From Sulfurimicrobium sp964384915 (GTDB taxonomy: Bacteria > Pseudomonadota > Gammaproteobacteria > Burkholderiales > Sulfuricellaceae): a DNA stretch of 64,000 bases. Below are positions 1-7,731 of the stretch, piece by piece. A program made the translations under genes and the position numbers. The stretch covers positions 1 through 64,000 of the forward strand of contig CAYLMA010000016.1 in NCBI GenBank assembly GCA_964384915.1, read 5' to 3'. The stretch's first letter is position 1. The number at the start of each line of letters is the position of its first letter. The notes beneath the pieces are model-generated. The model ran no database searches and was not told where the DNA came from. It worked only from the letters and a program-made list of their open reading frames with translations.

Positions 1-551
<551 letters not shown>

Positions 552-622
552 GCTTCCAGGCCGCGCCTGCTTCGCGGTCGCACGTGCCGAGGCTCCGCGC
601 TACGCAGCCGCACCTCTCAGCA

Positions 623-697
623 ATGGAATTCCTGCTCGACAAAATCAAGGCCACCAAGAGCAACGCCGACTTCTTCGACTCCATGCGCCGGGGATAA
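623..697 (+). pseudogene. Detached second copy of the rho C-terminal 24 codons
   Basis: This stretch encodes the last 24 residues of Rho (starting MEFLLDKIKATKSN) and its stop codon, but has no upstream Rho sequence. It is the coding part of the second duplicated copy. It could only be expressed as a 24-residue peptide from its own ATG, for which no clear ribosome binding site is seen, so it is treated as a gene remnant. Confidence 0.7.
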
Positions 698-774
698 GCT
701 TCCAGGCCGCGGACGCTTCGCGGTCGCCACACTCCCCGCACTACTCTCTCAATAAAGATAAGTTACAATACTCG

Positions 775-793
775 GCCCGCCCCGAGGGCGGGC
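775..793 (+). terminator. GC hairpin downstream of the duplicated rho end
   Basis: An 8-bp perfect stem (GCCCGCCC / GGGCGGGC) with loop CGA. No T-run follows on either strand, so it is not a classical intrinsic terminator; it may act as an RNA 3' end stabiliser. Low confidence on function. Confidence 0.3.
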
Positions 794-828
794 GCTACCG
801 GCGCGCGTCAAGGTAGTTGTCGCCTCAT

Positions 829-1028
829 TCATGCAGCCAACGGCTGAATATTGTTGCCATCCGAATGCGATTTGACGATGCAATCACGTTCGGGGTTAAG
901 CGTCACGGCGCCCATTGGCGCCCAGTTTCGAGTCTTTCCGGACCAGCGCGCCGGGTTGAGCTCACGAGCGGTGGCGTATAGCGCATGTCGAGCCGCCAGG
1001 ATGGCGTGATCCTCGCCGGCATCGTTCG
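829..1028 (-). pseudogene. C-terminal remnant of an integrase-type (IS3-like) transposase
   Basis: Reading the minus strand from the edge of the first CRISPR repeat gives an open frame of about 66 codons containing ALYATARELNPARWSGKTR followed by NWAPMGAVTLNPERD and ending QPLAA, then TGA at 829-831. I recognise this as the tail of rve-type transposases, recalled from family knowledge and not searched. Upstream, the frame meets an in-frame TGA inside the CRISPR repeat, so no start survives. The remnant therefore abuts the leader-distal end of the array. The exact IS family is uncertain. Confidence 0.5.
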
Positions 1029-2462
1029 CGGTTCATCCCCACGGGCGTGGGGAACACGCACCCAGCCAGGCGCGTGGTCGCCATGGTTGTGGTTCATCCC
1101 CACGGGCGTGGGGAACACTTCAGGTTGGGCGTCCAGGTGAACAGTAGTCGCGGTTCATCCCCACGGACGTGGGGAACACGCTCTGTGCGTAAGTACGACC
1201 TGCTTCCCGTACGGTTCATCCCCACGGACGTGGGGAACACTTCTGATCCGCCTTCACGCCGTCTTCAAACGCCGGTTCATCCCCACGGACATGGGGAACA
1301 CCAGACTGCATGCCTTGCAGTAGCTCGAAAGCCCGGTTCATCCCCACGGACGTGGGGAACACGATGATGATGGGGTGCCCCAGTGTCGTGCGTACGGTTC
1401 ATCCCCACGGACGTGGGGAACACTCGTTCTTGAGATTCGCCACACGGGCCGCGGCCGGTTCATCCCCACGGACGTGGGGAACACGGCCATTACTACCATT
1501 CCACCGAGCAAGCATCCGGTTCATCCCCACGGACGTGGGGAACACGCGTGTGACAATTACGGCATGGGTGCCGGGGTCGGTTCATCCCCACGGACGTGGG
1601 GAACACTTCTCGGCGGTGGGGGCCATGTAGGGGTGCGGCGGTTCATCCCCACGGACGTGGGGAACACGAAGATGTAGCGCGCCAGCGCCCAGGCGCCGTC
1701 GGTTCATCCCCACGGACGTGGGGAACACTGGAGTGCAAGCCCTGTAGGTCCATCTACAGGCGGTTCATCCCCACGGGCGTGGGGAACACTTGGCCGCGAG
1801 GGCTTCCATTTCCACCGAGACCGGTTCATCCCCACGGACGTGGGGAACACGGTAGATTGGCGCTTGTCTCCAATAGACGAGGCGGTTCATCCCCACGGAC
1901 GTGGGGAACACTCCTTCCAGCGCCTGGCATAGGTGGTTCCCGCCGGTTCATCCCCACGGACGTGGGGAACACCGTAGCAAGCCCGACTCGGGGAGCCAGT
2001 TGTGCGGTTCATCCCCACGGACGTGGGGAACACGTGGTCACGCTGGATGGCGCGGTTGTGGTATTCGGTTCATCCCCACGGACGTGGGGAACACTTCTTG
2101 GCGGAAAAGTCCTGGAAGTCGTACTGCGGTTCATCCCCACGGACGTGGGGAACACACCCTTTGCCAATTTGTTGTCTATCCAACCGTCGGTTCATCCCCA
2201 CGGACGTGGGGAACACAGCTGCTGCTCTGCTGTCGCCAGGGATTGATGCGGTTCATCCCCACGGACGTGGGGAACACGTCGGGGAAAAACACGCTGTCGG
2301 TCTGGCTGACGGTTCATCCCCACGGACGTGGGGAACACTAGTCTGCGTGCGTCCGGTCGAGTATAGCTTCTTCGGTTCATCCCCACGGACGTGGGGAACA
2401 CGTGGTCAACCAAGCGGGTTCTCGAGCCGACAACGGTTCATCCCCACGGACGTGGGGAACAC
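1029..2462 (-). CRISPR. Type I-E CRISPR array, 24 repeats and 23 spacers
   Basis: Twenty-four 29-bp repeats; on the minus strand the unit starts GTGTTCCCCAC and ends GTGGGGATGAACCG. This matches the E. coli type I-E form: a 6-7 bp stem and an 8-nt 5' handle ATGAACCG. Repeats start at 1029, 1090, 1151 and so on every 61 bp to 2310, then at 2373 and 2434. Spacers are 32 nt except one of 34 nt (2339-2372). Variant repeats lie at 1029, 1090 and 1761 (GGGCG for GGACG) and 1273 (GACAT). The variants cluster at the low-coordinate end, as expected for the oldest, leader-distal end. The array is transcribed on the minus strand, in line with the cas operon. Confidence 0.98.
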
Positions 2463-2598
2463 ACTTCTTTTACTTCGTTGATTTCAAGTCAAAAATTAAC
2501 GTACCGAAATCCTACCGAAAAAAATCACACATCACCGAGAACATAAGCTCAGCTAACCAAAGCCTTCGATCACCAAACTTCAATTATTTTCCAAATTG
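2463..2598 (-). promoter_or_regulatory. CRISPR leader
   Basis: This AT-rich 136-bp segment lies between cas2e and the first, leader-proximal repeat (2434-2462), the expected place for a leader where new spacers are inserted. On the minus strand an IHF-like site (AATCAACGAAGTA, 2471-2483, one mismatch to WATCAANNNNTTR) lies about 10 bp from the repeat. In E. coli, IHF bends the type I-E leader to guide Cas1-Cas2. I do not see an unambiguous sigma70 promoter within it. Confidence 0.75.
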
Positions 2599-2608
2599 TT
2601 AAAGAACA
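2597..2608 (-). promoter_or_regulatory. boxA-like antitermination site at the cas2/leader junction
   Basis: On the minus strand the sequence TGTTCTTTAACA overlaps the cas2e stop codon. It matches the rRNA-operon boxA consensus (TGCTCTTTAACA) at 11 of 12 positions. BoxA recruits NusB/NusE and protects untranslated RNA from Rho; boxA elements upstream of CRISPR arrays have been described in enterobacteria. Here it would be transcribed about 135 nt ahead of the first repeat by transcripts reading out of cas2e. Function is inferred from sequence and position. Confidence 0.6.
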
Positions 2609-2895
2609 TCATCAGATGCCGGGGGCAGGAAACTTACCAGCTTCGCGCCGTCCATTTCCACAGGGATGCGGCGATTCGTACCCAGTGTCACGAAGTCGAA
2701 ACCTGCTTCGTTATTCGTTCTCCATGCCATCACAGCGTTTCCGTCCTCAATGCCGCCCTCGACTTGCGCCCAGATATAGTCTCTCACCTTGACCGAGTAG
2801 TTGCCGACATAGACACCCGCGCGTATTTCCAGCAGCCAGATCGCCAGGCGGCCGCGTAACCGGGGCGGCGCATTTTCAACTACGATGACAAGCAT
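2599..2895 (-). CDS. cas2e: CRISPR-associated endoribonuclease-like Cas2e
   Basis: Partner of Cas1 in the spacer-integration complex. The protein is 98 aa, the usual size for Cas2e (CasD/Ygbf family), starting MLVIVVENAPPRLRGRLAIW with the conserved WLLEIRAGVYVGN segment. A much longer upstream frame exists but runs over cas1e and lacks Cas2 similarity, so the ATG at 2893-2895 is chosen. It overlaps the end of cas1e by 20 bp, implying translational coupling. The stop codon is embedded in the boxA-like motif that opens the leader. Confidence 0.95.
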   Translation of the reverse strand: MLVIVVENAPPRLRGRLAIWLLEIRAGVYVGNYSVKVRDYIWAQVEGGIEDGNAVMAWRTNNEAGFDFVTLGTNRRIPVEMDGAKLVSFLPPASDDVL

Positions 2896-3796
2896 CGCCC
2901 AATTGGTCCGGGTTGGGTATGGCGGGCTGAACTGCGTCGTCGAACGGTTCGGGAGGTTCGATTTCCCCGGCGGAAAGCATGTCCTCAATGCCTGGGATGA
3001 TGTGTTCCAGCAGTTTGGTTTCGCGAAATATGTCCCGGCAGGCCAGACGCACCTGCTGCTCCGGATTGCCCGGTGAGCGCGCGGCGATGCGGAACGCAAC
3101 GGGCACGACGGTTTCGAACTTGTAAACGTCCGCCACGTCGTAGACAAAACTCAGGGGTTTGCCGGTGTGAATGAACCCGACTGCTGGTGCATATCCCGCA
3201 GCAAGCACAGCGGCTTCGGTCACGCCGTAGAGGCAGGAGGTGGCGGCAGACAAGCAGCGGTTGGGCATATCGGCTGCGTCCCACTCGTGCCTGTCGTAGT
3301 TGCGCGCTTTCCACTCCACGCCGAATTTCTGGGCAATACGTTTGTACATTTCCCTAACCCGCGCCCCCTCGATACCGCGAAGCTGCTCGACGGAGCGGCG
3401 CTGTGGCGGTGCCTCGCCAAAGCGAAGGGCATACATTTTCCTCACTACCTTGAGCCGCAAGTCAGCGTCTAGCGCCAGCTTGGCCTGATACAGCAAACGA
3501 TCTGCACGCGCCCCGCCCGGCTGGCCGGAAGAATAAAGCCTTACCCCCGCCTCGCCGATCCAGACCAGCAGCGTGCCCACTCGCGCCGCCAGCGCGCAGG
3601 CGGCATGGGAGACCCGCGTGCCGGGTTCGAGCATCAGGCACGCGACCCCGCCCACCGGCACATGAGTACGCACTCCGGTCTTGTCAACGACCACGAATGC
3701 GCCATCCAGCACGTCGAGGTGACCCCTTTCGATGAACAGGATGGAGAGCCTGTCCTTGATGGGAATAGGTTTGAGCGGGGGAAGCAGATTGGACAT
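2876..3796 (-). CDS. cas1e: CRISPR-associated integrase Cas1e
   Basis: Metal-dependent integrase that inserts spacers into the array. It is 306 aa from the ATG at 3794-3796 (MSNLLPPLKPIPIKDRLSIL), the usual Cas1e length. Catalytic residues equivalent to E. coli E141, H208, D218 and D221 are visible as the Glu in GIEGARVR, the His in GFIHTGKP and the two Asp in VYDVADVYK. The open frame extends upstream to 3868, but that extension overlaps the PIN toxin gene and is not Cas1-like. The chosen start lies 4 nt after the toxin stop. Confidence 0.96.
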   Translation of the reverse strand: MSNLLPPLKPIPIKDRLSILFIERGHLDVLDGAFVVVDKTGVRTHVPVGGVACLMLEPGTRVSHAACALAARVGTLLVWIGEAGVRLYSSGQPGGARADRLLYQAKLALDADLRLKVVRKMYALRFGEAPPQRRSVEQLRGIEGARVREMYKRIAQKFGVEWKARNYDRHEWDAADMPNRCLSAATSCLYGVTEAAVLAAGYAPAVGFIHTGKPLSFVYDVADVYKFETVVPVAFRIAARSPGNPEQQVRLACRDIFRETKLLEHIIPGIEDMLSAGEIEPPEPFDDAVQPAIPNPDQLGDACHRS

Positions 3797-3800
3797 GGCT

Positions 3801-4283
3801 TTATTCGCCCCCAGCCGCCAAGGCGGCAGCGATAATTTCCTTGCCGAGAAAATATCCGGATGCCGCAAGCTCGTCCAGCAGGGGTTTGAGGAGAGGCACG
3901 AATCCCTTGCGCTTCGCCAGCACCAGTACGCCCACTGTTCCGATCACGGGGATGCCGATATTCGTCGCCATGCGGCGACCAGCCTTGTCATCCATGAGAA
4001 CACCGCATTTGCGTTCTAGCGCCGAAGCAATCGCGCTTGCCTCACCGGCATCGACATCCTGCGCGAAAACAGAATAATCCGGCGCCGCACATAATTCCAA
4101 GACCTTGTTATCCACGGCTTCCCGGATGAGAACGCTCTCCGGAAAATCGTGCCTCCCGGCACACTCCTCCAACACGGCAGCCGTCACCAGGACAGTGTCA
4201 AAAACCCGTGGCAGCAACTCCAGGCGGCGAAGACGAGCGAACGCGATCAACGGACCGGCATCCGCGATGACGACCTTATTCAA
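3801..4283 (-). CDS. PIN-domain (DUF3368-type) toxin embedded in the cas operon
   Basis: 160 aa with a PIN-nuclease layout. N-terminal VIADAGPLIAFARL carries the first acidic residue, ECAGRHD the middle acidic position, and the central DVDAGEASAIASAL and VLMDDKAGR motifs hold further conserved Asp/Glu residues. DUF3368 proteins usually pair with UPF0175 antitoxins, which is what lies upstream with an 8-bp overlap. PIN toxins cut RNA. The gene sits between cas6e and cas1e in the same direction, ending 4 nt before cas1e, so it is co-transcribed with the adaptation genes. The RNA target is unknown. Confidence 0.8.
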   Translation of the reverse strand: MNKVVIADAGPLIAFARLRRLELLPRVFDTVLVTAAVLEECAGRHDFPESVLIREAVDNKVLELCAAPDYSVFAQDVDAGEASAIASALERKCGVLMDDKAGRRMATNIGIPVIGTVGVLVLAKRKGFVPLLKPLLDELAASGYFLGKEIIAAALAAGGE

Positions 4284-4599
4284 AGGCCGTCAACTCCCGC
4301 TCCAATTCCTCCTTGCCGTAACGAACGACGGGGATCTTCAGCGCACCGAGGTGATCGATGAATTCACTTTGTGACATCCCCGCCAGCTTGGCGGCCTTGC
4401 CTAAGCTAACCACCTCGTCGTCGAACAGCTTGACCGCCAGCGCAACGCGCACCCCCTCCTTGAGCAAGGTTTCGTCAAACGGCACCGCGACGAAAACCGG
4501 CTGGCCGTGCTTGGTGACGAGTGAAAGCTTGCCCTGCTCGGCATCGCGTATCAATTCGCCGGTACGCTCGCGTAAATCGCGGACGGTGAAAGTATCCAT
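4276..4599 (-). CDS. Composite antitoxin, Phd-like N-terminus plus UPF0175 C-terminus
   Basis: About 107 aa. The N-terminal half (MDTFTVRDLRERTGELIRDA, then GKLSLVTKHGQPVFVAVPFD) looks like a Phd/YefM DNA-binding antitoxin. The C-terminal half (VVSLGKAAKLAGMSQSEFID, then LGALKIPVVRYG) is the UPF0175 pattern. An upstream ATG at 4606-4608 is possible, but the GGATG-type ribosome site then overlaps it, so the start at 4599 is preferred. The gene overlaps the toxin start by 8 bp and is preceded by a perfect inverted repeat, presumably its own operator. Toxin neutralisation and autoregulation are inferred from family. Confidence 0.75.
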   Translation of the reverse strand: MDTFTVRDLRERTGELIRDAEQGKLSLVTKHGQPVFVAVPFDETLLKEGVRVALAVKLFDDEVVSLGKAAKLAGMSQSEFIDHLGALKIPVVRYGKEELERELTAFE

Positions 4600-4617
4600 G
4601 GCGCTCATCCTTTAATG

Positions 4618-4645
4618 AATTGTGCCATCAAATGGTAGCACAATT
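4618..4645. promoter_or_regulatory. Inverted-repeat operator upstream of the toxin-antitoxin pair
   Basis: The arms AATTGTGC (4618-4625) and GCACAATT (4638-4645) form a perfect 8-bp inverted repeat, with a smaller inner symmetry CCA/TGG. It fills almost the whole gap between the cas6e stop (4645-4647) and the antitoxin start. This is the typical place and shape of a toxin-antitoxin autoregulatory operator. If active, it would make the downstream unit (antitoxin, toxin, cas1e, cas2e, array) separately controllable from Cascade. Confidence 0.6.
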
Positions 4646-5376
4646 TATTCCGCTCGCCGGATAAGGAGTAGGCCGCAGCCGAAGGCTTTGGCGTGGCCGA
4701 CACCCTCAAACAATACCTGACGAAACGCTTTCGAATTAGTAACTTCCAACTCTCCCGTAAAATCCACAGTAGAAAAAGAGATGCTCTTACGCTCGGCTTG
4801 ATGTTGGGCATAACCATCCACGCGAACTGTCGTCTCGATGCGGCCACCTTGCTCATCATGTAGTTTCCGGTTTAGCAGACGAAACCCAGCCCTTTCCGCA
4901 CGTCGTTCCAGCCAATCCAAGCATCTAGCTTGCACCAATTCATACAGAGCGGGTTTGGATTCATCCGTATCGGGCCAATCTGCCCACCTGTTAAAGCCTC
5001 GCTCAGCCAATAAGCGCGTTTTTTCCTGCATCACCACATCATCTCGACGCGATTTTCCGTTCACCTTGTGCGTCACGACAGGATTAACCCTTAATTCAAA
5101 GGCCAAGCGTTGGCCCTCTTGCAGATGCGGATCATAATCACGGCATTGCACCTGCCAGGCGGCAGAGCATGATTGCGGTTTGCGAGCAGATACTACGTAG
5201 AAACCGGGCAAGCTGCCTTCGCCATCGCGCCGCCGGAAAATAAAATCCCGCACCGAACCAGGCTCTGCCGAAAAAAAACGCCACAACCACTGATGATCGC
5301 CATAGGGATTTCTGGCCCACTGCATGGCCGCTTCGCGCTCGGCGCCCGGTGTGGGTGTGATGAGACTGAAATACAT
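4645..5376 (-). CDS. cas6e: Cas6e, crRNA-processing endoribonuclease of Cascade
   Basis: Cuts the repeat hairpin to make crRNA and stays bound to its 3' stem-loop. It is 243 aa starting MYFSLITPTPGAEREAAMQW. His28 in NPYGDHQWLWRFF is the expected catalytic histidine of CasE/Cas6e, and the C-terminal glycine-rich loop (GVGHAKAFGCGLLLI) is present. The open frame extends much further upstream inside cas5e, but the ATG at 5374-5376, directly after the cas5e stop, gives the family-typical N-terminus. Confidence 0.95.
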   Translation of the reverse strand: MYFSLITPTPGAEREAAMQWARNPYGDHQWLWRFFSAEPGSVRDFIFRRRDGEGSLPGFYVVSARKPQSCSAAWQVQCRDYDPHLQEGQRLAFELRVNPVVTHKVNGKSRRDDVVMQEKTRLLAERGFNRWADWPDTDESKPALYELVQARCLDWLERRAERAGFRLLNRKLHDEQGGRIETTVRVDGYAQHQAERKSISFSTVDFTGELEVTNSKAFRQVLFEGVGHAKAFGCGLLLIRRAE

Positions 5377-5377
5377 G

Positions 5378-6115
5378 TTATTGCCCCCCTTGTGGCGCCA
5401 AGGCGACGTACTCGACACGATCACCAAATTGCCAATGTTCCCGCGACAGCACGCGGTCTTTGCGAACAAATTCCAGATCGTGCACCACACCGGGCTCAAC
5501 CCCCTCGCCCCAAACCATGCGCTCCAATGCCAGCGCGGCTCCACCGCCACGTTCGGCAAGTGCCTGTTGATAAGCATAAAACGCAAGCAACCCATTTCCC
5601 GCCGCGATGACCTGCGGATTGAGCGGTAGTGCCGGTGGGCAGGCTTTGCGTCCCAAGTAGAGAGTAAAGCGTGGATTCGTGAGCGCCCGCGCCACCTCGC
5701 TCAAGGCATAGGGCGCACCGTCGCGCACCTGCACTGCCACCAGACTCGCAGCATCCTGCCGGTAATCGCGGGTAGAAAGAATGGTATTGAGATCGACCTT
5801 GGGCAAGCCAAGCTCGTCACGCCGGGAATTATGCGGCCGGTTCTTCAACGCGGCGCGCCCCGGCACCTGTGCGGTATGGTAATCGCGAAGTAAGCGGCCG
5901 GAAGACAGCACGCCGATGGCAAAGCCATAACCAGCCCGCAAAGCGGCATGAGCATCCTCCTCTTCCCTGCGGATGCCCAAGGCAGCAGCCAGCAACCCCA
6001 GCAAGGCCGACTCACTGGGATAATTTGCCGTGGGGCGGAACTCGCCCACGGCGGTTTCACCCCAGGCGACAAGTGGCGCCTGCAACTGAAAGATCAGATA
6101 GTCCATGGCCTTCAC
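5378..6115 (-). CDS. cas5e: Cas5e, Cascade subunit holding the crRNA 5' handle
   Basis: 245 aa from a GTG at 6113-6115 that overlaps the cas7e stop (GTGA); an ATG three codons later (6104-6106, MDYLIFQLQAPLVAWG) is an equally good start. The N-terminal LIFQLQAPLVAWGETAVGEF and the SESALLGLLAAALGI segment are typical Cas5e features. In I-E Cascade, Cas5e caps the 5' handle (here ATGAACCG). The gene is tightly packed between cas7e and cas6e. Confidence 0.95.
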   Translation of the reverse strand: MKAMDYLIFQLQAPLVAWGETAVGEFRPTANYPSESALLGLLAAALGIRREEEDAHAALRAGYGFAIGVLSSGRLLRDYHTAQVPGRAALKNRPHNSRRDELGLPKVDLNTILSTRDYRQDAASLVAVQVRDGAPYALSEVARALTNPRFTLYLGRKACPPALPLNPQVIAAGNGLLAFYAYQQALAERGGGAALALERMVWGEGVEPGVVHDLEFVRKDRVLSREHWQFGDRVEYVALAPQGGQ

Positions 6116-7167
6116 GCCGTCACAAAGCGAACCAGCGCATCCAGACTGCCTTCACCAGCTTCCACATTGAAGTGGTAACGGCTGTCGGCACAGGCACCGT
6201 AAACGCTGTCGAAATTCTGGTAACGCTTGGTCAGCTCGTTGATGGCGCGGTCCAGCATATCGCCACCCGTTACCGGCTTGAGAAACGCCTGCGCCAAAGA
6301 ACGGGGTTGTTGATCTCCTTTCTCGGCCAGCGCATAGGCGGCATACGCGCGAGAGGCAAAGCTGTTCTGCTTGCCCGTCGGCGAAACCTTGGTGGCCGCA
6401 TGCACCAGCGCTTCCAGTGTCTTGGCCGCCAAAGCGGCATCTCCGCCCAGGTTTTCAAGTAATAGCTCACGATTGATGCACAGATAGAGATAGAAAACAC
6501 CGGCACCGAAACCGGCCTCGCCAATGTGCGCAGCACCGACATCTTCTTCTCCCCGGTTGAGGTCGTCCACGGCGCTGAAATAGTCGTCTTCCACGGCCAC
6601 TTTGTGAACGGTGATGGCATGTGCCACTTGTACGGCGGCTTCTACGTTAAAAGCGGGTGAAGAAGCCAACATGCGCCCAAACATGGCAATATCAGCCGCT
6701 TGGCGTGGTTTTCGCAGTAGTTTCAAATCATCTTCGGTCGGTGCGGTGCCAGATGCTGCCAGTTTATCCACCAGCAACATCATGGCCGCTTGTTCCTCAG
6801 GGCCAAAGTGTGCCAACTGCTCAATATGCAAGTCCTGGTTATTGTCAGATTTCTTATCAGATTTTAGTTTGCCGAATTGACCAGCCATCGCCTTGGCCCA
6901 TTCACGGGAATTTTTCTCGGACACCCCTTTTGCCAGCAGAGCTCGATAGACCTCTACTCCCATTTCTTTGGTTCTAACACCGATATGGCTTTGAAGAGTA
7001 TTTTCGAAAGCATCCGATGTGCGCCAAGCCCGTTTGAGGCTCTGGGAGGAAACTCGCAAACGGTTGGCATCGCCAATAATGGCCGTTTTCGGACGTCCCG
7101 TATCGTCGCGATTAAGGTTGGAAGGCGGGTAGCTGACCAGCAGATGAAGCTGAACAAAACGTGACAT
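6112..7167 (-). CDS. cas7e: Cas7e, Cascade backbone subunit (Cse4/CasC)
   Basis: Six copies form the helical backbone along the crRNA and force every sixth base of the guide to flip out of the duplex. It is 351 aa from the ATG at 7165-7167 (MSRFVQLHLLVSYPPSNLNR). This start is preferred over an ATG four codons upstream because GGAGAA lies six bases before it. Diagnostic segments include NRDDTGRPKTAIIGDANRLR and SSQSLKRAWR. Confidence 0.96.
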   Translation of the reverse strand: MSRFVQLHLLVSYPPSNLNRDDTGRPKTAIIGDANRLRVSSQSLKRAWRTSDAFENTLQSHIGVRTKEMGVEVYRALLAKGVSEKNSREWAKAMAGQFGKLKSDKKSDNNQDLHIEQLAHFGPEEQAAMMLLVDKLAASGTAPTEDDLKLLRKPRQAADIAMFGRMLASSPAFNVEAAVQVAHAITVHKVAVEDDYFSAVDDLNRGEEDVGAAHIGEAGFGAGVFYLYLCINRELLLENLGGDAALAAKTLEALVHAATKVSPTGKQNSFASRAYAAYALAEKGDQQPRSLAQAFLKPVTGGDMLDRAINELTKRYQNFDSVYGACADSRYHFNVEAGEGSLDALVRFVTA

Positions 7168-7199
7168 TGCGTTCTCCATTTAACAGAAAAGTATCAAAC

Positions 7200-7712
7200 T
7201 TAGGCAGCCGATTTAGCGGGCCAGTGATAGGTATAGGCCCAGCGTTTTTTCACGCCATCACCCCAAAACAAAACGTCGTTGGCCAATTCCAGCACATTGG
7301 CCTGATAAGCCACCAAGGGCAGCGCCCGGCGCAAACCAGTGAACACTTCGTCTATCGAGGGGGAATCCAGCAAGCGGCGAAAACGCAGTTCTGAAAATAG
7401 CGGACGTTCGCCTACCGACATGGCCACCGGCAGGCTGCGATCGTCCAGTTTTTTTACCTGGGCAAGCAGGCCGGCGATGGCTGCCAGCCTCTCGTTTCGC
7501 CAATTGTTTTCCGGCTTGTCCTCTTCCGGCCAGCCAGCCGCGAGCAGGGTGCGATACAGATGCTGGTAGCCACCCGTCAGGGAAATTGCCGTCAAATCAT
7601 GGGCGCGCCGCAACTCGGCACGGCTGCCCCGATGGTTGTCCAGCCCTTGCCACCAGCGCAGTAGCGCCTGCCCCAAGGATGTTTCCGGTCGAAATGAAAT
7701 GGTGTCACTCAC
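7200..7712 (-). CDS. cse2: Cse2 (CasB), small subunit of Cascade
   Basis: 170 aa, the typical size of the alpha-helical Cse2/Cas11e dimer subunit that steadies the target strands and displaced strand in I-E Cascade. The N-terminal LRWWQGLDNHRGSRAELRRA, with conserved Trp and Arg residues, is characteristic. The gene follows cas8e after 19 bp and precedes cas7e by 32 bp in the same operon. Confidence 0.93.
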   Translation of the reverse strand: MSDTISFRPETSLGQALLRWWQGLDNHRGSRAELRRAHDLTAISLTGGYQHLYRTLLAAGWPEEDKPENNWRNERLAAIAGLLAQVKKLDDRSLPVAMSVGERPLFSELRFRRLLDSPSIDEVFTGLRRALPLVAYQANVLELANDVLFWGDGVKKRWAYTYHWPAKSAA

Positions 7713-7731
7713 GCTATGTTCTCCTTGTATT

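Noticed and set aside
1047..2481. Several overlapping open frames of 100-216 codons across the array
   Set aside because: They are translations of the CRISPR repeats (periodic SSPRTWGT and HPHGRGEH), an artefact of a repeat without stops.
3797..3868. Longer N-terminus for Cas1e
   Set aside because: It overlaps the toxin gene and adds residues absent from the Cas1e family.
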